Shown here one piece after another: positions 15,026 to 22,166 of a stretch of DNA of 35,167 nt. The number at the start of each line of letters is the position of its first letter. Positions within the stretch are counted from its first letter, which is position 1. The position numbers were made by a program, and so were the translations under genes. Under the pieces are notes generated by a model. It searched no databases. It was given only the letters and a program-made list of their open reading frames with translations, and was not told where the DNA came from. The DNA comes from a virus, in IMG/VR virus record IMGVR_UViG_3300021357_000007, positions 1-35,167 of that record. The stretch is one strand, 5' to 3'.

Positions 15026-16659
15026 ATGCCACAGGTTCCTGTACCATAGAGGTCACAAATATCAATTTCATCATATATAACATCCTTATGTTTTAAAGCT
15101 TCGTCGTAGGGAACTGAGGTGAGGGGTTGACCTCCTCTACTGCCATCAGGGTAGCACGTAAATCCTCGTAAGCGTGGTGCATAAGATGCAAGAACTCTTG
15201 TGAATTCCTGCACTCGATCTCCATTGTTTTCTTTAGTTCCCCATGCTGGAAGATTGATTGTTGAGGAAATGGACATGTCAACGTAATCTTGAATGTCTGC
15301 TTGGAATTTAATTCGTTGTTCATAATTGCTACTTAAATCTAGCGCTGATTCAATTTTACTGGGATCAACTCCGTACTCGTTGATGAGTGTGTTTGCTGTT
15401 CCATCAACCACATACTGATATTTCCATTTAGTGCCTTCAGTAAGGAAACGACGTTTATAAGCGACGGCGAATAGAGGTTCAATTCCAGTGGTAGTTCCAG
15501 CAAGGATGCCAATGCTTCCAGTAGGTGCAATAGCTCGGTACGCAACTGGGTGTGAGATATAGAATCGGTCGCAGTGTTCGTTTGCTGCTCGTTCACTCTC
15601 ATGCTGATAGACCTTCAACCATTCGTGGAGTTCGGGGGTGACTTCGTAGCCACTTCCTCGTTTAAGCAGCCATTCGTGTATGCCCATGAGCCCAAGTCCA
15701 AGACGACGGTTCTTTTCCCGTACTTTGTAGACTTTATCATAGGGTAGGTCTGCTCGTAGGGTTCCACACACAAGGAATTTGGAGGCAAGCGCAACCACTG
15801 ATTTGAATTCTTCCAAACTCGAAATATTGCCAAGATTGATTGAACCAAGATTGCATACGTCACTGTCATCTTCAGACGTAACTTCAGTACAAGCGTTGCG
15901 TAACGTTTCATTTTGTTTCTTTCCAAAGTTAAAGGAGAAACCGGGCTCCCCTGTTTCTAAAGCTTGATAGCAATTGGCCATGAACACAGCATTGTTTTCC
16001 AGCCCCCCTACCAAACTAGCGTCATCATAATTAACACTAATGTTAGTCATGTCCAACGGGGCAGGGTAATTGAAGTCCAGCAGCTTCTGTTCTTTAGTTA
16101 AGTTGTTCCAGTTTTTGGCGTTAAGGAACGCGCCAATGTCCTCATGTTTCCAATTGAGTGAAGCGTAGATAGCACTTCGTCTTGAACCACCCTGCATAAC
16201 ATTTCGTCCGATCTCGTTGATGGCAAACATGAGAGGTAGAGGTCCACTAGCAGTTCCTCCAGTTCGTGAGAGCGCTTTTCCAGCAGCTCTAAGTCGGCTG
16301 TAGTCAATTCCAATTCCGCCTCCAGTCATTAAACAACTCATTGCTCGCCATGTCACTGCACTCCATTCTTCTCGGGTGTCTTCTTCAGCTCGGAGGAGGT
16401 AGCAATTATTATAAGCCTTGTAAGGTCGTCCTGCGTAATATAAATATCGGCCTCCGGCCAATATCTTGAACTCTTTCATATACTGTGTCAGTTGTCGCCG
16501 TTCGTCGTCAGACATAAGTTTTGGTTGTGTGCCCCAACGAGTACCACACACATCCTCTACTAAGCGATCTACTAGTTTAGACCAGCTGTCATCTGGACCC
16601 TGACTGTATTTCTGTTTAAAGATTGTCTGCCCGAAGGCCGTCCTAAATTCTGATTTCAA
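15022..16659 (-). CDS. nrdJ: Class II ribonucleotide reductase (adenosylcobalamin-dependent)
   Basis: A 545-residue enzyme that reduces ribonucleotides to deoxyribonucleotides for phage DNA synthesis. The class II active site is visible: C86 in NNCYLL, then N255, C257 and E259 in RNACTEV, and C269 in DVCNLGS, with TGGGIGIDYSRLR and PTGSIGILAGTTTGIEP typical of the family. The C-terminus GTGTCGI with an upstream C gives the redox cysteine pair. No separate small subunit (NrdB) is present, as expected for class II. It is shorter than bacterial forms (700+ residues), as in other phages. It starts with TTG overlapping the upstream stop. Activity needs vitamin B12 cofactor from the host. Confidence 0.88.
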   Translation of the reverse strand: MKSEFRTAFGQTIFKQKYSQGPDDSWSKLVDRLVEDVCGTRWGTQPKLMSDDERRQLTQYMKEFKILAGGRYLYYAGRPYKAYNNCYLLRAEEDTREEWSAVTWRAMSCLMTGGGIGIDYSRLRAAGKALSRTGGTASGPLPLMFAINEIGRNVMQGGSRRSAIYASLNWKHEDIGAFLNAKNWNNLTKEQKLLDFNYPAPLDMTNISVNYDDASLVGGLENNAVFMANCYQALETGEPGFSFNFGKKQNETLRNACTEVTSEDDSDVCNLGSINLGNISSLEEFKSVVALASKFLVCGTLRADLPYDKVYKVREKNRRLGLGLMGIHEWLLKRGSGYEVTPELHEWLKVYQHESERAANEHCDRFYISHPVAYRAIAPTGSIGILAGTTTGIEPLFAVAYKRRFLTEGTKWKYQYVVDGTANTLINEYGVDPSKIESALDLSSNYEQRIKFQADIQDYVDMSISSTINLPAWGTKENNGDRVQEFTRVLASYAPRLRGFTCYPDGSRGGQPLTSVPYDEALKHKDVIYDEIDICDLYGTGTCGI

Positions 16660-16868
16660 ATCTTACCGATCCTCACATTAGGTTTAATTGGCTGTTCCGG
16701 GTTTGCCTCACGACGTTCGGCGTCCTCTTTTGCTTTGTTCCTGAAATGACAAGTGAGGCACATAGGAGGACCATCTGTTTGGTTCTTCAGCCATGAGTTG
16801 CACACTTTACATTTCCTTGGGTGGCCTTTAGGAACATAAGAAGACTTGTGTATCTTCTTAATTATCAT
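16656..16868 (-). CDS. Small zinc-ribbon protein
   Basis: A 70-residue basic protein with two CxxC pairs (CKVC at about 20-23, CLTC at about 37-40) separated by 13 residues, which should bind one zinc ion. The tail is charged and ends RIGKI. It overlaps the start of the ribonucleotide reductase gene by 4 bases. Nucleic-acid binding or protein contact is plausible; no specific family recognised. Confidence 0.6.
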   Translation of the reverse strand: MIIKKIHKSSYVPKGHPRKCKVCNSWLKNQTDGPPMCLTCHFRNKAKEDAERREANPEQPIKPNVRIGKI

Positions 16869-16884
16869 ACCTGATCAATTTCCA

Positions 16885-16965
16885 TCACTCACCATCCATC
16901 GGCCAAGTAACTAAAATACCAAACACAGCTACTAGGAATATAATAGCTAAGATGTATAGAATCAT
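16885..16965 (-). CDS. 26-residue single-span membrane peptide
   Basis: A very short frame (ATG 16965, TGA at 16885) encoding MILYILAIIFLVAVFGILVT and a short acidic end. One hydrophobic helix spans almost the whole peptide. Its ATG overlaps the upstream TGA (ATGA), typical of translationally coupled small genes. Possible membrane-effector or host-takeover role; otherwise unknown. Confidence 0.5.
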   Translation of the reverse strand: MILYILAIIFLVAVFGILVTWPMDGE

Positions 16966-17135
16966 TCTTTATCCTCGTCATAAGGGAAGTCCAAAGGCTC
17001 ATAGAAAAACTCCCTAATCTCCTTGTTAGTTTCCCATTCCTGTCGTTTACGCAAGACATACTTCTTGCTGTCTTCAGTGGGGTCCACATGCCGGTACACC
17101 TGCTCTTTTTCAGTTTTCTTTTCGTTCAAGCTCAT
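16962..17135 (-). CDS. 57-residue charged small protein
   Basis: A frame from ATG 17135 behind AGGAGA, encoding a strongly charged protein (MSLNEKKTEKEQVYRHVD, then EPLDFPYDEDKE). No motif recognised. Its ATG overlaps the stop of the 50-residue gene upstream. Confidence 0.6.
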   Translation of the reverse strand: MSLNEKKTEKEQVYRHVDPTEDSKKYVLRKRQEWETNKEIREFFYEPLDFPYDEDKE

Positions 17136-17284
17136 CGAAAAGTCTCCTCAAATTCAGGGATTTTCTCGATAATTTGATCCTCTAAAATTTCTACGAGTTC
17201 TTCAATGGAAATGTCAAGGAAGTCCAAGAGTTCAACTTCCCCCATCTGTGCTTTAATTTGTTCTTTTATGTCGTCGAGAGTCAT
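17132..17284 (-). CDS. 50-residue acidic small protein
   Basis: A frame from ATG 17284 to TGA 17132, encoding an acidic, helix-prone product (MTLDDIKEQIKAQMGEVELL, then SIEELVEILEDQIIEKIP). Overlaps both neighbours by 4 bases. The Leu/Ile spacing could support a coiled-coil or dimer. Function unknown. Confidence 0.55.
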   Translation of the reverse strand: MTLDDIKEQIKAQMGEVELLDFLDISIEELVEILEDQIIEKIPEFEETFR

Positions 17285-17850
17285 ACAAGAATAAGCTTTC
17301 GTTCCCCATCCGACGAGCTTACTTTAGTAAGGTCCGAGAACCAAGTCATAAACAGTTTATAGCTGTCCAGAGGATTGAGACAGCGGGGTTCCCATTTAGG
17401 GTTGGGCTGAAAGAACACTGAGTTCCAGTCCTTGCCTCTACTCTTCAAGAGGTAATAAGCTTCTGTTGCCGTAGCATCCACATCTGCTGTCTTCACATCT
17501 GGATGAAACTCAACACCAAACTTCTTGTTTATAGCGTTTTGAACTTTCGTTTCCATCGCTTGATAATCCGGCAAATATTGTTTGATAGGCGACGGAATGT
17601 CCGAGAGATAAGCCTCGGCAGCGTCGTGAAGAAGTCCCGCAAGCTGTAGATTAGGAGACAGCCGTGCAGCAACAGCCACTGAATGCTCTGCCACGCTAAA
17701 GAAAGGTATGTGGCCATTAAATCGACACTGGTTAGCCAGCGCGAAAGCAATGTCTTTGATGTTGATTTCATCTTCTTTTGGCTCCAAGAAATGGAATTTA
17801 ATTCCGGATACTGTCTCTATGTAGGGGGAGTTATTTTGTTCGATTTTCAA
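17281..17850 (-). CDS. HD-domain phosphohydrolase (nucleotidase-like)
   Basis: A 189-residue protein of the HD superfamily, similar in layout to YfbR-type 5'-nucleotidases. The metal ligands are H56 in FSVAEHSVAVAARL, H75-D76 in LAGLLHDAAEAYLSD, and a later Asp in the segment VDATATEAYYLL. The start is uncertain. A TTG at 17850 removes a stretch that is only an out-of-frame copy of the preceding gene, so I prefer it; an ATG at 17898 would add 16 residues. It probably trims nucleotide pools and lies in the nucleotide-metabolism segment between DUF3310 and nrdJ. Confidence 0.75.
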   Translation of the reverse strand: MKIEQNNSPYIETVSGIKFHFLEPKEDEINIKDIAFALANQCRFNGHIPFFSVAEHSVAVAARLSPNLQLAGLLHDAAEAYLSDIPSPIKQYLPDYQAMETKVQNAINKKFGVEFHPDVKTADVDATATEAYYLLKSRGKDWNSVFFQPNPKWEPRCLNPLDSYKLFMTWFSDLTKVSSSDGERKLILV

Positions 17851-18079
17851 TCTCCCGATTAAGGTAGAAGATGGCCTTTTGCAAATCCTCCACGCCATTC
17901 TTCAAATCAGCTCGCCAGAGATATTTCATTGCATTGCCCATTAAGAAACTCATGTGTTCTGTAATTTGGATGCATTCAATTCCCGAGGGATGCGAGCAGT
18001 AGTGGTTTGGATGGTTTACAGGGTCCGGCTGTGGGTGGTTGTTATCTTTGTAGTCTTTAATGTCTTTTTCGTTAAGCAT
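17831..18079 (-). CDS. DUF3310 protein (phage nucleotide-metabolism-associated)
   Basis: An 82-residue protein containing VNHPNHYCSHPSGIECIQIT followed by GNAMKYLWRADLKNGVEDL and KAIFYLNREIE, the DUF3310 signature shared by many phages (part of T7 gp1.7-type nucleotide kinase proteins). The start is taken at ATG 18079, which overlaps the stop of the metallophosphoesterase gene; a TTG at 18100 would add seven residues. Fits its setting between phosphatase and HD hydrolase genes. Any enzymatic role is unproven for this short version. Confidence 0.8.
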   Translation of the reverse strand: MLNEKDIKDYKDNNHPQPDPVNHPNHYCSHPSGIECIQITEHMSFLMGNAMKYLWRADLKNGVEDLQKAIFYLNREIENRTK

Positions 18080-18833
18080 ATTTTTTATTAATATAGTCAA
18101 GGGATACAGTCATCAAATCGAAGTCACCATCTTTAACGTCATGGCAAACAAGGAAACCTCGCCAGTGTTTGTTGCCCTGTGCTGACATATAATCTTCGTT
18201 GTGCTCGTAACAGGAGCCCGCAATAACGGAGGTTAGTTTACCCCCGTCGGCGCGATAGCCAGTTGCAATTTGCAGTCCTTGCTGATGGCCTTGAATCGTG
18301 CTTTGGTGCTTCTTGGTTAAACACGCCTGAGCTGTAGTCACAGGACGTCCCATAAGGCCAGTTGTAAAGTAGTGGCTGTAAGCAATGCCATCAATAACCA
18401 CCACATCAAGAAAAGGAACAACCTCCCACCCGTATGATACATAGTGTAAATCGTCAATAGATAAGACCCCATCCAACTTAGGGTCATCATTAACAGCCCG
18501 ATTAATACGATTTTCATGGTTTCCTAAAGTTAACACCATCTTAGGTGCATATTGTTTCTCTTTGTTCTTCTTTGCCTTAGCATTGAACGTCCAAAGAGGC
18601 TCAAGGAGGCTCTCCATAGCCTCGTGGCTGGCTTTAATGTCGGCTGTGTACCTTCTTCCTTCGAAGCTTTTCTTGCCCACGTCGTAAGAACTAAGAGAGG
18701 GCATGTCCGCAAAATCCCCGATACACACCAAAACATCTGGCTTCTTCTCTACAATGTAGTGACCTATTTTGTTTAGATATGTAAAGTCAACACCCGGCTT
18801 AGCTTGCACATCGGGTAGGATTAGGTGTTTCAT
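18072..18833 (-). CDS. Calcineurin-like metallophosphoesterase
   Basis: A 253-residue protein with the metallophosphoesterase metal-binding blocks: LPDVQ at the N-terminus (D8), CIGDFADMP, TLGNHENRINR, and later histidines in AYSHYF and IQGHQQGLQI. These enzymes hydrolyse phosphoesters with two metal ions; the DNA or nucleotide substrate is unknown. The first block has Gln where His is common, which may alter one metal site. It lies in the nucleotide and replication segment and overlaps the neighbours on both sides. Confidence 0.8.
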   Translation of the reverse strand: MKHLILPDVQAKPGVDFTYLNKIGHYIVEKKPDVLVCIGDFADMPSLSSYDVGKKSFEGRRYTADIKASHEAMESLLEPLWTFNAKAKKNKEKQYAPKMVLTLGNHENRINRAVNDDPKLDGVLSIDDLHYVSYGWEVVPFLDVVVIDGIAYSHYFTTGLMGRPVTTAQACLTKKHQSTIQGHQQGLQIATGYRADGGKLTSVIAGSCYEHNEDYMSAQGNKHWRGFLVCHDVKDGDFDLMTVSLDYINKKYA

Positions 18834-18970
18834 TGGTCTGCCTCCACAGTATCCTCAAACTCCCACTCTTCAAAATCCATATTATCTAGTAAATAAGAAT
18901 CTACTTTATCTTGAGCCTTTTGCCTAGAATCGCCTTCTAGTAAGATAACCACAGTTACGTAATATTTCAA
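18830..18970 (-). CDS. 46-residue small protein, TTG start
   Basis: A frame from TTG 18970 to TGA 18830; AAGGAA lies five bases upstream of the TTG. The product starts MKYYVTVVILLEGDSRQKAQ and has an acidic end (DFEEWEFEDTVEADQ). The start overlaps the upstream stop and the end overlaps the phosphoesterase ATG, so coupling supports it. Function unknown. Confidence 0.5.
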   Translation of the reverse strand: MKYYVTVVILLEGDSRQKAQDKVDSYLLDNMDFEEWEFEDTVEADQ

Positions 18971-19134
18971 TGCATTTCCTTATTAGATGCAGAGGAGCCA
19001 ATTACATTAAAAGCTCCCGAACGAACTAGGAAGTTTAAACCTAGTATTACAACCAACTTTGTTTCTTCAGGGGAAAGCTCACCAGAGAACTTTACACCCC
19101 CTTCTGGGGTTTCAATTACTGTGTCTATGAGCAT
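18967..19134 (-). CDS. 55-residue small protein
   Basis: ATG 19134 lies behind AAGGAAA at the end of the HNH gene, with the 55-residue product starting MLIDTVIETPEGGVKFSGEL and containing SPEETKLVVILGLNFLVRSG. A longer frame from 19170 exists but would be read mainly inside the HNH gene. Function unknown; conserved-looking small replication-arm gene. Confidence 0.55.
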   Translation of the reverse strand: MLIDTVIETPEGGVKFSGELSPEETKLVVILGLNFLVRSGAFNVIGSSASNKEMH

Positions 19135-19514
19135 TTTTTCCTTTCTTCTTTTGTTTTGATGGCATGGCATCCCTTACATAAGACTTGCAAATTGTCCTTC
19201 TCACAAAAGAGTAGGTTAACAAATTCATCCCAAGAACGGTTTTTCCCAATAGGGACAAGATGGTCAACTTGGACATCTTTGGCGGTGAATTCATCACCAC
19301 AAGAAGTGCATTGATAATGCTGTGCAATCCTACCAGTCTTTGGGTTAACTTTTTTCTCTGTCTTTGCTTCATTTAAACATTCCCATTTGGGCTGCCATCG
19401 GCGGCTTCCACTTCTAAGTACAGAGGTTACAAAGGAATTGAACCTTCCTTCAGTCCAGTTTCCGCTGTTATATTGTCGTTGTTTCTTTTTAGGCAGGAGG
19501 CCTCCATATATCAT
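19125..19514 (-). CDS. HNH nuclease (free-standing)
   Basis: A protein of about 129 residues with a classic HNH zinc finger: YQCTSCGDEF, then DVQVDHLVPI, then NLLFCEKDNLQVLCKGCHAI, so the CxxC pairs and the VDH core are all present. The N-terminal part includes EGRFNSFVTSVLRSGSRRW, a helix common to phage HNH proteins found in replication modules. I place the start at ATG 19514; ATG 19547 is possible. It overlaps the exonuclease 3' end. Nicking or restart of replication, or simply mobility, are the usual explanations. Confidence 0.8.
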   Translation of the reverse strand: MIYGGLLPKKKQRQYNSGNWTEGRFNSFVTSVLRSGSRRWQPKWECLNEAKTEKKVNPKTGRIAQHYQCTSCGDEFTAKDVQVDHLVPIGKNRSWDEFVNLLFCEKDNLQVLCKGCHAIKTKEERKKCS

Positions 19515-20208
19515 CTTCTTTTTGGTGAATCCACAAACAAGCAGCATTCATATGCATTGTCTCTGTGCTTGACCCAGCTTCTTTATACATTAAGAGGACG
19601 TGTTCATACATCTCCCCTTCGGAATGACAGGTGTAAAGAACATCAACCTTTGGCTGTAAGAACTTAGGAATTTCTGTCCTAGCTTTTCCATCATAACCAA
19701 ATATATTGTCAGCCCTATCACCAAGAATAAGTTGAACATAAAACCAACGTAGCCCGTCAATGGCTGGGACAGTTGAGTGTTCGTCCTTAACAAAGTTGTA
19801 ATGGTTGCCCGGAATCATGAGGAGGTCTTTGTCCACACTCACAATAACCGTGCTTCCCTGCTCCTTATCTTGATGGATACCTAATGCATCATCAGCTTCA
19901 ATGTTGTCACATATCTGTGCTCCATGGACAGTAACTAAATATTCACGAACTTGTTGTAGCCACTCAGGGCGGGGAACATCTTTACGGTTGGCCTTGTACT
20001 CAGGGTTAATTTTCAACCTGAAGTTGTCAGAGCCTCCTATAAAGACTTTGTAGCCCTCACACTGAGTTGCGTACTTGATGCGCTGCATTGTATCCTCACA
20101 CCTCCCTAAAGCCGCCTCAAGGGGCTCTAGGAAGGGCTTGGCTTTGGTTGGTTGACAGGACGCTGCGGCGCGGTATCCTACCACGTCACCGTCTACTAAA
20201 GCTATCAA
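19489..20208 (-). CDS. 5'-3' exonuclease (T7 gp6-like, FEN family)
   Basis: A 239-residue flap-endonuclease-type enzyme that removes RNA primers and degrades DNA from 5' ends. Metal-binding acids are present as D6 and D8 (ALVDGDVVG), EADDALGI, SVDKDLLMIPG and LGDRADNIFG, with the helical arch lysine/arginine segment YKANRKD. It begins with TTG 20208 behind AAAGGA. It is shorter than T7 gp6 (300 residues) but keeps all motifs. Lies in the replication module between the SSB-like and phosphatase genes. Confidence 0.88.
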   Translation of the reverse strand: MIALVDGDVVGYRAAASCQPTKAKPFLEPLEAALGRCEDTMQRIKYATQCEGYKVFIGGSDNFRLKINPEYKANRKDVPRPEWLQQVREYLVTVHGAQICDNIEADDALGIHQDKEQGSTVIVSVDKDLLMIPGNHYNFVKDEHSTVPAIDGLRWFYVQLILGDRADNIFGYDGKARTEIPKFLQPKVDVLYTCHSEGEMYEHVLLMYKEAGSSTETMHMNAACLWIHQKEDDIWRPPA

Positions 20209-20217
20209 AGGATTCCT

Positions 20218-20361
20218 TTATTTAGTTGCAAACCACAACCCCACATTAGCAAGGGCATACCCAAAATACATAATGGCAATGGGAATGTTGTCTTTAACAA
20301 CCTGCTCACCTGCTATGTATAAATAGATGAAGCCTACAAAGGCCACAAGCCATGCAGACAT
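20218..20361 (-). CDS. 47-residue small membrane protein
   Basis: A frame from ATG 20361, overlapping the stop of the SSB-like gene (TAATG), to TAA 20218. Two hydrophobic stretches (SAWLVAFVGFIYLYIAG and IPIAIMYFGYALANVGLWFA) suggest a hairpin membrane protein. The stop lies ahead of the ribosome-binding site of the exonuclease gene. Function unknown; small membrane proteins in this place could link replication to the membrane or to lysis control. Confidence 0.6.
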   Translation of the reverse strand: MSAWLVAFVGFIYLYIAGEQVVKDNIPIAIMYFGYALANVGLWFATK

Positions 20362-20936
20362 TACTCAGGAAGGTCAGAGTCCATGGTGTCAAACCCACTT
20401 GCGTCAGGCTCCGCCGACGCCGTCCCAAAGACATACTGTTCAAACTCTTTTGCAAGAGCAACAACCTCAGAGGCTTTAGGAGGAGTTTTAGCACCCGTGG
20501 TGAGTACTTCTGCCGCAGTGGACAGGCTACTTTGACGGACAATTAGCACTTGGCGTGCTGCCCTCTCATCAGGAGTCTCGTAGGAGCTGCGTACAGGGGC
20601 AGTAGCACTTGCTGCTGCCGTCTTAGGGGCATAGGCAGTCTTTGGTGCGCTGGTGTCTGGAGCGCCCGCCTCGGAGGGCACAGCAGAAGTCCAGTCATTA
20701 TTAACACCATTAGCACTTTTCTTTACTTCAATGTCAAAAATATCACCGGGTTGCGCCGTTTTTAGAGTATTAAACGCTGGTGCATTATCATAAAAAGGCA
20801 TCTGCTTCCTTCCCTCTACTTTACCCTGAAAGGTTAGATTTTTATAAGCCACATCGAGATACTCATAGGGCTTGTTGGCTTTAGACATAGCAGTTGTGGG
20901 GGCTACATTTAGAATTTGGATTTTAATAGATGGCAT
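20361..20936 (-). CDS. Single-stranded DNA-binding-like protein
   Basis: A 191-residue protein with a short N-terminal beta-rich part (MPSIKIQILNVAPTTAMSKA then YEYLDVAYKNLTFQGKVEG) of the OB-fold type, a Pro/Ala/Thr-rich linker (about residues 90-115), the helix RQVLIVRQSSLSTAAEVLTT, and an acidic tail (DASGFDTMDSDLPE) like the protein-interaction tail of bacterial SSB. No other SSB is visible here, so it likely coats ssDNA during replication. The assignment is by composition and position, not by alignment. Confidence 0.65.
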   Translation of the reverse strand: MPSIKIQILNVAPTTAMSKANKPYEYLDVAYKNLTFQGKVEGRKQMPFYDNAPAFNTLKTAQPGDIFDIEVKKSANGVNNDWTSAVPSEAGAPDTSAPKTAYAPKTAAASATAPVRSSYETPDERAARQVLIVRQSSLSTAAEVLTTGAKTPPKASEVVALAKEFEQYVFGTASAEPDASGFDTMDSDLPE

Positions 20937-20944
20937 TTATTTCC

Positions 20945-21388
20945 TTAAATATGTGTCCAATTGACACGTCTGATAATACGTCCTATATGTGCCTGTTCAA
21001 CACCATATAGTTTTCCTAATTTTTCTTGAGACAGTGAACTTGCTCTAATACTAATAACATCTTCTTCTGTTAACTTCGAATAGGGATGTTTACTACCGAC
21101 AATACGTTGTCTATCTTTTTTGTCTTTTTGATTATCTTGGTTTGTTCCCAATCTTAAATGAGCAGGATTAACACAAGATGGGTTATCACAGGAATGAAGA
21201 ACTAATAGACCTTCAGGAATAGGTTCCTTATAAAAGGAATACGAAAGTCTGTGAACAAGTTGGCCTTGTTTTCCTTTATAACACATTCTTCCATAACCAT
21301 CCCGGTCTTTCATGCCCAACCAGTTCCAACAGTCTTTGGAGTCTTTTACTATTCTATTCTCAATTCTTTCACTTAATATTTTCTTCAT
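20945..21388 (-). CDS. HNH_3-type homing endonuclease with HTH tail
   Basis: A 147-residue nuclease. The N-terminal half has the HNH_3 pattern: CWNWLGMKDRDGYGRMCY, then VHRLSYSFYKEPIPEG, then LHSCDNPSCVNPAHLRLGTN. The C-terminal part (LTEEDVISIRASSLSQEKL, then AHIGRIIRRVNW) is a helix-turn-helix-like DNA-binding segment often found at the end of such proteins. Its ATG lies only six bases downstream of a strong promoter -10 box, so it may be read from a leaderless transcript or inserted between that promoter and the SSB gene. Confidence 0.85.
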   Translation of the reverse strand: MKKILSERIENRIVKDSKDCWNWLGMKDRDGYGRMCYKGKQGQLVHRLSYSFYKEPIPEGLLVLHSCDNPSCVNPAHLRLGTNQDNQKDKKDRQRIVGSKHPYSKLTEEDVISIRASSLSQEKLGKLYGVEQAHIGRIIRRVNWTHI

Positions 21389-21394
21389 ACACTA

Positions 21395-21423
21395 ATTGTA
21401 ACAGACTTCTTGCCACTTGTCAA
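21395..21423 (-). promoter_or_regulatory. Sigma-70-type promoter (extended -10)
   Basis: On the minus strand: TTGACA at 21423-21418, a 17-base spacer, then TACAAT at 21400-21395 preceded by TG one base away (an extended -10, TGTTACAAT). Five of six bases match each consensus or better. The -35 overlaps the TGA stop of the polymerase C-terminal gene. It would drive the HNH, SSB and downstream replication and nucleotide genes. Confidence 0.75.
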
Positions 21424-22166
21424 GAACTTCTTGCTAATTTTTCCATGTTTTTCATGTTTGGGCCAAACTTGGCTTCACATGTCATGGGAACAACCCACTC
21501 ATAACGATAAATCTTCTTAATATTTAGTTGTAAGTCGTCAAACACTTGGTAGGCCAAGTCAGTGAGCTGTTGTAAATATTCAGAAGGGGTGTCGATCAGT
21601 ATGCTGTCATGAACTGTCGAAATGAATTTACAGGGAATTCCTAGAGCTTTCACTCGTCGGAAGAGGGAGATGCGTACAATGGTCATAATGTCAGCCCCCG
21701 TGCCCTGAACTGGATAATTGCTGAGAATAGTCCATGGAATCTTTAGTTCCCCATGGTTGCCATTACCATGGTTATTGCGACGCATAGGAATGCTCCAAGA
21801 GCGTCCTAGGGGGCCTACAATTGGTTTTCCACTAACTACAAGGTCTGCCCATTCTTTATGTTTCTTATCTAATCCATGATATTTCTTGTAAAACTTCTCA
21901 TTAACATTGTCCCAGTATTTAGGGTTGTCAGACACATGCATGAAGTCGTTGTCATTTGCAAATGCCCAACCTGAGCCCCTGAACAAAGTCCTGAAAAGAT
22001 ATACTTTCGCTATAAGGCGGCTAGGTAGTTCAAAAGCAACTTGATTCAAACTATGTGTATCTAAGCCTTCTATGATCTCCTTTATAGCCTGAGAGTCTTT
22101 ACTAAGTTCGGCTGCTACCCTCCACTCGGGCTAAAGCTGTGCCGCATCAATAGATAAGAGGGGCAC
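21420..22166 (-). CDS. Family A DNA polymerase, C-terminal part, broken by an in-frame amber
   Basis: Carries the polymerase palm and fingers: motif A (SIDAAQL then EWRVAAEL), the fingers O-helix (SRLIAKVYLFRTLFRGSG then WAFANDNDF), and motif C (STVHDSILID). It continues the N-terminal half encoded at 23028-24158; together they make about 625 residues, a normal phage size. A GTG at 22166 stands six bases behind a perfect AAGGAGG, giving MPLLSIDAAQL. However TAG at 22133-22131, with the extra codon CCC, separates Q-L from E-W within motif A. The next possible in-frame start is TTG 22049, after motif A, which would not give a full polymerase. The true product thus depends on suppression, repair or a sequencing error. 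Confidence 0.7.

Noticed and set aside
17851-17898. N-terminal extension of the HD hydrolase from ATG 17898
   Set aside because: The extra residues are an out-of-frame reading of the conserved DUF3310 end and have no proper ribosome-binding site, so a TTG start at 17850 is preferred.
22131-22133. General recoding of TAG as an amino acid
   Set aside because: TAG is used as the normal stop of several intact genes here (for example the endonuclease VII-like gene ending at 938 and the GATase-like gene ending at 34153).
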